A stretch of DNA of 64,000 nt from Phoenix dactylifera (taxonomy: Eukaryota > Streptophyta > Magnoliopsida > Arecales > Arecaceae). Location: contig NC_052404.1 in the NCBI RefSeq assembly GCF_009389715.1, positions 4,976,913 through 5,040,912 on the forward strand. Reading direction: 5' to 3'. Shown here piece by piece: positions 57,687 through 64,000 of this stretch (position 1 is its first letter; the number at the start of each line of letters is the position of its first letter). Under the pieces are notes generated by a model that was given only the letters and a program-made list of their open reading frames with translations, did not search any database and was not told the DNA's origin. The position numbers were made by a program, and so were the translations under genes.

Positions 57687-58602
57687 ATGATCGAGCACAA
57701 CCGGAACCCCCTGGACTCCACGAGCGGCGATCCCAGCAGCAGCAGCAGCAGCAATAGCACGGCCGGCGCCACCAACAACGGCGGGAGTGTACGGCAATGC
57801 GACCGGGTCGGTGTTCCCCCGCGGCGGCGGAAGCAGCGAGTACACGGGGCTCCAGGACGAGCTGGTGCTAATGCTGGTGTTCCGGTCGCTCAACTGGGAC
57901 CCCCACCTAGTGTGTGTCGCCGCCTGCGTCTCCCGCCGCCTCCGCGCCGTCGCCAACCGCGTCCTCTGGCGCGAGGTCTGCATATCCCGCGCCCCCCGCA
58001 TGGTCTCCGCCCTCACCGCCGGCGGCGCCACCCGCATCGTCGGCGGGTGGCACGCCATCGCGAAGCTCCTCTTCTTCTGCTGCGGCTGCGCCGCCCCCAC
58101 CCGGTTCTTCCCCCTCCCCGACCCCCGCCACCCGACCCCGGGCCACTTCTCCCCCGTCTCCCGCTTCTCCAAGACCTCCGGTCGCTCCTTCCTCTCCCGC
58201 CGCTGCTGGGGCGACCTCCTCTACGTCTCCGACCCCTGCGAGCACACCGCCGCCGCCGCCGCCCGCTCCGACGAGGACCTCGGCGCCTACCGCGGAGTCT
58301 TCCGGGGCTTCATACGGTCGAGGACCCGGGCGTATCTCATCAGCCGGCAGGCGGAGCTGGAGTCCCGGGTGCGCTGCACCTACTGCGGCGCCCGGGTCTG
58401 GAGCATGACCGCCGCCGGCCTCGTCCCCCGCAGCGCATCCCGCCGCCTCGGTTCCCACGAGGGCGACCTTGAGTACTTCGTCTGCGTCAACGGCCACCTC
58501 CACGGCTTCTGCTGGCTCGCCCACTTATCCTCCTCCTCCGAGGATGATGAAGGTTACGGCGGCGGCAGCAACGACAGCGACGACGAAGAGGAGATTGGAT
58601 AG
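57687..58602 (+). CDS. EID1-like F-box protein (EDL3-like), intronless, with an apparent frame break near residue 34
   Basis: The main frame 57787-58602 encodes EYTGLQDELVLMLVFRSLNW (F-box, start of the fold), ACVSRRLRAVANRVLWREVC, FFCCGCAAPTRFFPL, PGHFSPVSRFSKTSGRSFL, DLLYVSDPCEH, YRGVFRGFIRSRTRAYL, CTYCGARVWSMTAA and FVCVNGHLHGFCWLAHL, then an acidic tail. I recognise the EID1/EDL family: F-box proteins that plug into SCF ubiquitin ligases, known from phytochrome A and ABA signalling. The frame has no ATG before the F-box. The expected N-terminus (ATG 57687, MIEHNRNPLDSTSGDP then poly-Ser and TNNGGSV) lies in another frame. The two would join if the GT repeat at 57787-57790 had one more GT unit. 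Thus either a recent 2-bp deletion or a sequence error; the rest is intact. Very high GC is typical of monocot intronless genes. Confidence 0.8.
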
Positions 58603-60225
58603 ATCAAGACATTGACGTCCGCTGCTGATGTGTTAGGTTGTCTGTTTTGAACGAGACAAAGTAGGTGGTTAGGCGATGTAGGTTTATTTTTCGTGTGCTA
58701 TCCTCTCTTCTTCTTCGATTTGCCTGCTCTGTTTTGTCCTCCCGCTCCCCTGCTTCTTCTGAATCCAAAAATAAAAAGGAGCCTCGCGTGGGCTCTCTAC
58801 CCTTGTTTTATGTGCTTGTTCTTGTCTCGTACGATGGGTGGCACTGTGAGCGTTTGTCTCTCTCCTGTTTTTCCGCCGAGACTCGGGAGCAACAGGGGAT
58901 GCTCTGTTTTTTTTATTGGATTGGGAATTTGGAATTTTGGATACGAGGTGTGATGTGGAGCTGCCACGTGGGTCTTGATGCGACGGTTAAGTTGGGATCA
59001 TCTGTGAGTTTAAGTTCGTTCTCGTGTTGTAAGATTACGAGATAATATCTCTGAGCATTGTTAGGGAATGAATGCATCCTAAGTTGAATCTGATTCCAGA
59101 CATTGACACTGTGGAACTACTGTCTTTTGCTCATGTGGACCGACAGCACACATCAAGCAACCAAGCATGAATCACAAGAAGTAAACGTTTTTTTCAAGGT
59201 CCATGTTTCCATGGTATAATCTTTCAGATCATATAAGAGTGACTCCCGGGTCGCAAGCCCGTAAAGTAGAAGTTGAGAAGATTGAGACCCGAAAGGATGT
59301 TGAAAATAAAAGAAGAGGTAGAAAAATATCTAGATTGGCTTGCTGACATAGTCCCTGTTACGAAGAAGGATGGCCAGGTGGTTGATAATCCGTGTTGACA
59401 TTTCATTGCTGCAGCATAGAAAAAACAATTCCTACGGAGGAATTACTTTTTTTCTGAGATGGACAATTATCCGTATTTGGCTTTTTGGGTACAAGTAGGG
59501 ACGCGCTCTAGGGTTAGGTGGTTATAAGGGTTTGTCCTGATCCTAAATGTTTGTAAGGTAACCGACGCTTTTGCCTCATCTAGAAAAATTAAACCCATAG
59601 GAGCGACTGCATATGGTGGTTGAGGAGCAGTTATACAGTACCAATTGCAGAAAAGGTTACAATTTCTTTATTGCAACTCATAAAAGCTTCTTTCAGAAGT
59701 TTGACATGTGTATTTTTGAATTATTTCGATGAAATAATTGATAGTGCTCCTATTGTCAAGTTAATTTTGTACGCATACAACCCTCAATGCAAATGCCATA
59801 ACTATCTTCTCTCCTTTCTCTGCACATAGTCTGAAGCTTAAGAAGAAAGAAGTGGAATAGGAAAGTTATACTCAATATTTGTAACTTTTTCTCACACTAG
59901 ATTATGTCTTACTATAGCATTTCTAAAGCCATAAAGTATGATTTGTGAACCTACAAAGGAATTTATAACATTCTATGGTTAATAATGGGGATTGGTCGGA
60001 TTGGATTGGGTTTGGATTGGATTAAATTCAGGTTGGGTCGAAGGTCTTTCAACCTATATTTGATTCATCTATAACCGGACTGAAAACGTAAACCAATACC
60101 CAATCTTATTACTTTGTATGAAGCCAAACCTCACATGCCAACCTACCTAAAGTGTTAACTTTCAGTTCTTTATCTAAAAAAGAAAAAGATTTTATTTGCG
60201 TAAAACCTTTCTTTCTATTATATAT
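58603..60225. other. 3' flank of the F-box gene and intergenic sequence
   Basis: The F-box 3' UTR probably occupies the first few hundred bases. 59985-60125 (GGATTGGGTTTGGATTGG, AGGTTGGGTCG) resembles one end of the GGGTTGGG-rich hAT-type elements seen elsewhere in the window, without a partner end. No further gene. Confidence 0.45.
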
Positions 60226-60418
60226 TGTGGAGTGAATGATTATAACCCTATTTGATTTTGATGAGCTCAAAGCAATTGAGCATATCTGATGTTATACTAA
60301 TGAATTCAATCTAGTGTTTCAGCTAAATATTTGTGAATTTATGCTTAAGTGTCTCTAGCTTTGGTTCAATACATTTTGGCTAAGTTTGGAACTCAGTTTG
60401 AACCAAAGTCTGAAGCTC

Positions 60419-61216
60419 GAGTCGACTCCGGAAGATTACGAGTCGACTCCAAGTGTTTCAGAAGTTCTGGCACATGCTCGAGTCGACTCCGGTACACTAC
60501 GAGTCGACTCCGACTGAGAACTGACAGAAAGACAGAAAGTTGATTTTCAGACCCTGTCAGCGAGTCGACTCCAGAAGGGTTCGAGTCGACTCCGATGGTT
60601 TCCGAGTCGACTCCCGACATTTCCGAGTCGACTCCAAAGGATAACAGAAGAAAGACAGAATAATATATTTCAGACCCTGCAACCGAGTCGACTCCAGAAA
60701 GTTACGAGTCGACTCCGAAGGTTGGCGAGTCGACTCCTAGTTAAGTACGAGTCGACTCTCAGAGGAAAGCAAAACTAGAAGGCAGAGAACCAACTTCGGA
60801 CTCTGGGAGCCGAGTCGACTCCAACAAGGTGCGAGTCGACTCCGAGGCAGTTCAAACCAAAACACAGAGAATCAGTTTTCGGATTCTGAGAGCCGAGTTG
60901 ACTCCAACAAAGTGCGAGTCGACTCCAAGGCAGTTCAAACCAAAATACAGAGAAACAGTTTTCGGACTCTGAGAGCCGAGTCGACTCCAAGATGAGCCGA
61001 GTCGACTCGAGAAAGAAATGCAGAAAAATAAATCTCTGGAACCCTGAGAACGAGTCGTCTCCAGAGGGTCGAGTCATCTCCGGACATTGGCGAGTCGACT
61101 CCAGAACGGAAAAGCACTTTAATTCAAATCCTGAACAGTGGAGTGAGTCGTCTCCAGTAAAGCGTGAGTCGACTCCAGCAACAGCCGAGTCGACTCCAGA
61201 TCGAGCGAGTCGACTC
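60419..61216. repeat. Array of about 25 GAGTCGACTC palindromes
   Basis: The 10-bp perfect palindrome GAGTCGACTC occurs about 21 times exactly and four times with one change (GAGTTGACTC, GAGTCGTCTC twice, GAGTCATCTC) within 800 bp, usually as CGAGTCGACTCC. Copies are mostly 19-22 bp or about 35-60 bp apart. A larger unit of about 83 bp (TTCGGA(C/T)TCTG...CAGTTCAAACCA) is repeated in tandem at about 60794-60960. Each core contains the SalI site GTCGAC and a CpG. Confidence 0.95.
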
Positions 61217-62069
61217 TGATCCCAACGGATACACTGTCAGGAGTTGCAGATTGTGCAGAACGGCCATAAAAAGGTGTCTAATGGCTAGTTTTGAAAGTGG
61301 ACTGCTTAAATAGCCAGAGTGAACAGTAATAGACACCAAGAGAGCTATTCCATTCAAACAAAAAAGGATTTTCACCTACCAAAGGCTCTGAAGAGTAAAT
61401 ACAAGAAAAAGAAAGAAAAAGCGCATTGAACTTCATCCAACAAAGGTTTCCTTCGCATTCAAGGCTCTCCTCTGACATCAGATCTTCAGTACATTCAAAG
61501 AGGAGACTCAGAGTTCGAGAAGCCCCTACTTCCTCTTCCAAAATCTGTTTGAGGGCTTCTAACTCTACATTATTTATATTGTTCATATTTGCTTTTTAAG
61601 AAGCTTTCCCTGTACTCTTTAAAAAACTGTTTCCTTGTTACTTGATTCAATCAAGGGATTGAATCAAGGTTGTTGAGGTTTGTTGGTGAGCCAAAGTTAA
61701 AACCAACGGTGTAAGGGTTCGATTGTGATCCCGGAAAAACAATCGGGTAGTTCTAGTCGGTGAGCCTGTGAAAACCAACCGAGTTTGTTGTGATCTCGTG
61801 AAAACAACAAGTTGGGTTGTGAACTTGTAAAACAACCGGCTGTAATCCGTAGGATTATAGTGAACTCCCAAGTGAAGCTTGGGGAGTGGACGTAGGAGAA
61901 GGGTTAGCTCCGAACCACTATAAAATCTCTTGTGTTTGTGATTGTTTCATTGTCTCTTCCATTCCCTTCATTCACTACATATAGTAAACTAATTAATCCA
62001 CTTGCAATAAGGTTTAATTAGTTACTCATTAAGTTTTTATTTGCAATAATTACTTAAAACCCAATTCAA

Positions 62070-62093
62070 CCCCCCCCCCCCCCCCCCCCCCCC
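62070..62093 (+). repeat. Poly-C tract (24 nt) followed by (CT)n
   Basis: Uninterrupted C-run near the 3' end of the solo LTR. It could form an i-motif, or a G-quadruplex on the opposite strand; length is likely variable or assembly-limited. Confidence 0.9.
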
Positions 62094-62127
62094 TCTCTCT
62101 CGGGTTGTCTTTTTGGGCAACATATAT

Positions 62128-63248
62128 GAAGATATACTTTTATTTATTTGCAAATCAAGAGGATTCATGTCCTGTAATTTCCATAATAGGATCTCAAGTT
62201 GGTGTGACATCGAAGAATGGAATATTTATTGTTTTTTTTCCTCTTTTTCCTTACCATAGTCCTTCGAAGATTTTAGCTAGTGACTGACTCATGTTTCTCA
62301 ACACAATCACCATCATCGAATTCAAATTCCTTGCAAGCACCATAGCAAGAATTAAGGTCTTGATTCAGAATTATGAGATGGTGGTATTCAGAATTAAAAA
62401 TATTTCATTATGATTAATGAAAGCTAATTTGGTTCCTATTAAATAAATTTTAAGATCAGGGAGGTCATGATCTGTAAAAATTAAGTGCGAGATTTTCATA
62501 TACAATCAATCGATAATAAAACTTGTTATACACTCAAAAAAGTTTAAAACAAGGCCAAAAAGAGGGATTAAGTGTGTGTGTGTGGGTATGTATATGTATG
62601 TATGTATATACGACACACCTATCTAATCCCAACTAGACAAATGCATGATAACAACTCAAACTCGACTTGTCAAATTATTTTCCATTCTGCCATCAGGTTT
62701 GGCTATAAATTTATAAATTAGGTTCTGGTTTTGCTTTGGATATAGCTATTGTAATCTGTAGGTTTTTGTGTAAATATAGTTGAATGAAATCCGATACATA
62801 CTCGTTGCAATCCCTATGCGTAGAAAAGAAAAAATTAGGTTGTTAAAGAAAACTACTAAAATATTTATAATTTTAACTAAATCTATGTAACAATTTTTTT
62901 TGATGTAGAAGATAGACGACAACTTGCATAATACAATGTTAATAATATAATACAATGTAAAGCAATTAAGAATAGATTTTGTATCCCTGCTTGTTGTTGT
63001 CTTTGGCTCAAGCGAAACAATAGAGACTAGATTTCAAGCCTACACAGCATCTGAAGTCGTCAAGCAGGCAACCTTCCTTTTCAGAAGCTGGACATATTTG
63101 CTACAAGACAACTCCTTCTTGGTGTTATTCGGTCAGCTACCTTGTGCTTAATGTTGGCATCCCAAACCCACACCTATCTATACCCACGAGCTTACCCTTG
63201 ATTTCTTGGGCTCGCTCGGTGCATGGAACACCTAATTGGGTATAAGAT
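62128..63248. other. Intergenic, nothing recognised
   Basis: AT-rich; contains a (TG)/(TATG) microsatellite at about 62572-62612. No coding feature supported. Confidence 0.5.
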
Positions 63249-64000
63249 TGTAATAACTTAAGGCTCACTCAAGAAAGCTAGCCGAAAAGTATTTTTTGAG
63301 TTCCTTGGTCCTATATAAATATCCAAGATTCGGTGAATAACTGATAAAGGACTAAACACACATCCGCATGGATCCTCACATACTTTTTCCGTTTATACTC
63401 TAAAAATTCAAATCCATTCAAATATAATCACAAGCATCACGATCGGCCTATGGTTTGCCTCAATGAACTCATACATTGCATATCTATAATTAGTCTTAAT
63501 GAGCCTGTACTACAGTGTTTTCTAGTTCATATAGGTTAGATCCGTTTTAATACTATTTGTAACAATTCAAAACTTCATTCAAAAAAGTTAGTCATAAAGT
63601 ATTTTTTGAGTTTCTTAGTTCCATATAAGTATCCAAAATTTTTTTAAAAAATAACCGATAGAGGCTAGATATATGCCCGCATAGGTCTTCATATACTTTC
63701 CTGCTTAAGCCCTGACATTCTCGTTAGGCTAAGAATCTAAATTCATTCAAATCTAATTATAAGCACCCCCAATCGATCTATGGTATAGTCAGTTCAATAA
63801 ATTTGTGTTGTAGTGTCTCCTAATTTATATGAATTATAAGCCGAATATGCTTTGATATTATTGGTAACAACTCAAAATTTCATCTAAGAAGACTATTCAA
63901 TTTTTTTAAAAAAATTTTGAAGTTTTATATAAAAGTTTTATTTTTTTTATGAATAATCGATATAGAACTGAACATGCATTCACATGGATCATAAGAGATT
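63249..64000 (+). repeat. Diverged tandem repeat, about 310-bp period, running off the window
   Basis: Successive units start at about 63249, 63560 and 63868. Each begins GTAA(T/C)AA(C/T)T(T/C)AA followed by TCA(C/T)TCAAGAAAG or a variant, and has AAGTATTTTTTGAGTT, CTATATAAATATCCAA and GATCGG/GATCTATGGT blocks in the same order. Divergence is considerable. Could be a dispersed satellite or tandem LTR remnants; the third unit is cut by the window end. Confidence 0.6.

Larger units (their letters stand above)
60226..62122 (+). mobile_element. Solo LTR (1.9 kb) with GAGTCGACTC palindrome array
   Basis: Starts TGTGGAGTG, ends GGGCAACA, and is flanked by the 5-bp duplication TATAT (60221-60225 and 62123-62127). 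This is a complete LTR with no second LTR or internal domain in the window, i.e. a solo LTR left by intra-element recombination. The 3' end (CCAATTCAACCC, a C-run, GGGTTGT) matches the style of plant Copia LTR ends. Inside are the palindrome array (60419-61216), a TATA-like TTAAATAG (61306-61313) and a poly-C tract (62070-62093). Orientation is inferred from the TATA-like motif and the C-rich end. Confidence 0.82.

Noticed and set aside
57507..58472. 321-codon and other long ORFs over the F-box gene in alternative frames and on the minus strand
   Set aside because: Pro/Arg/Ala-rich low-complexity shadows of a very GC-rich gene; only the first ~34 codons of the 57687 frame look real as the F-box N-terminus.
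60419..61216. CRISPR-like array
   Set aside because: The repeat is a 10-bp palindrome with irregular, related spacers inside a plant LTR; no cas genes and a eukaryotic context.
1..64000. tRNA, rRNA, or organelle/bacterial insertions
   Set aside because: I looked for tRNA-like and rRNA-like strings and plastid gene fragments and recognised none; the TGGTATCAGAGC strings are primer-binding sites, not tRNA genes. A tRNAscan/organellar BLAST would be decisive.

Overview
The window is nuclear DNA from a flowering plant, most likely a monocot and possibly a palm. The reasons are spliced nuclear genes with plastid and endomembrane functions (PALE CRESS, isoamylase 2, SERINC, an EID1-like F-box gene, a CC-NBS-LRR gene), GC-rich first exons, TE-filled introns and a heavy Ty1/copia load. 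The palm assignment is a guess; the monocot call is firmer.

Layout. (1) 1-5630 (+): the last four exons of PALE CRESS, with an old TRIM retrotransposon in an intron. (2) 7478-16973 (-): a complete six-exon SERINC gene, convergent with PAC. An intronless isoamylase 2 gene (14020-16584, same strand) lies wholly inside SERINC intron 1, and a hAT-type MITE lies in intron 2. (3) 17089-18160: the SERINC/ISA2 upstream region, tandemly duplicated and carrying G-boxes. (4) 18737-19884: a head-to-tail three-LTR TRIM array, one LTR of which holds a hAT MITE. (5) 22942-23422: a Tourist-like MITE. (6) 24596-28498 (-): a CC-NBS-LRR gene split by one in-frame stop. (7) 30371-44180: a direct segmental duplicate of the SERINC-exon-1/ISA2/upstream block. 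It is wrecked by a hAT-like element, LINE pieces and a full-length, apparently intact Copia (36660-43636). (8) 44721-51671: a second, very young Copia whose pol is broken. (9) 53930-54480: a decayed Gypsy-like gag. (10) 57687-58602 (+): an EID1-like F-box gene with an apparent frame break in its N-terminus. (11) 60226-62122: a 1.9-kb solo LTR with about 25 copies of a 10-bp GAGTCGACTC palindrome. (12) 63249-end: a ~310-bp tandem repeat running off the window.

Functional picture. PAC (plastid ribosome/RNA maturation) and ISA2 (non-catalytic subunit of starch-debranching isoamylase) both act in plastids. SERINC is a multi-pass membrane protein. SERINC and ISA2 probably share a promoter or transcription unit, because only about 205 bp separates the SERINC exon-1 donor from the ISA2 start.

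The strongest leads are the nested SERINC/ISA2 unit and its paralogous wreck, the trimeric ultra-short TRIM, and the GAGTCGACTC palindrome array in a solo LTR. Three unrelated LTR families here all carry repeat or palindrome arrays just upstream of their TATA boxes. All exon boundaries come from reading splice sites and homology by eye; no alignment or database search was run.
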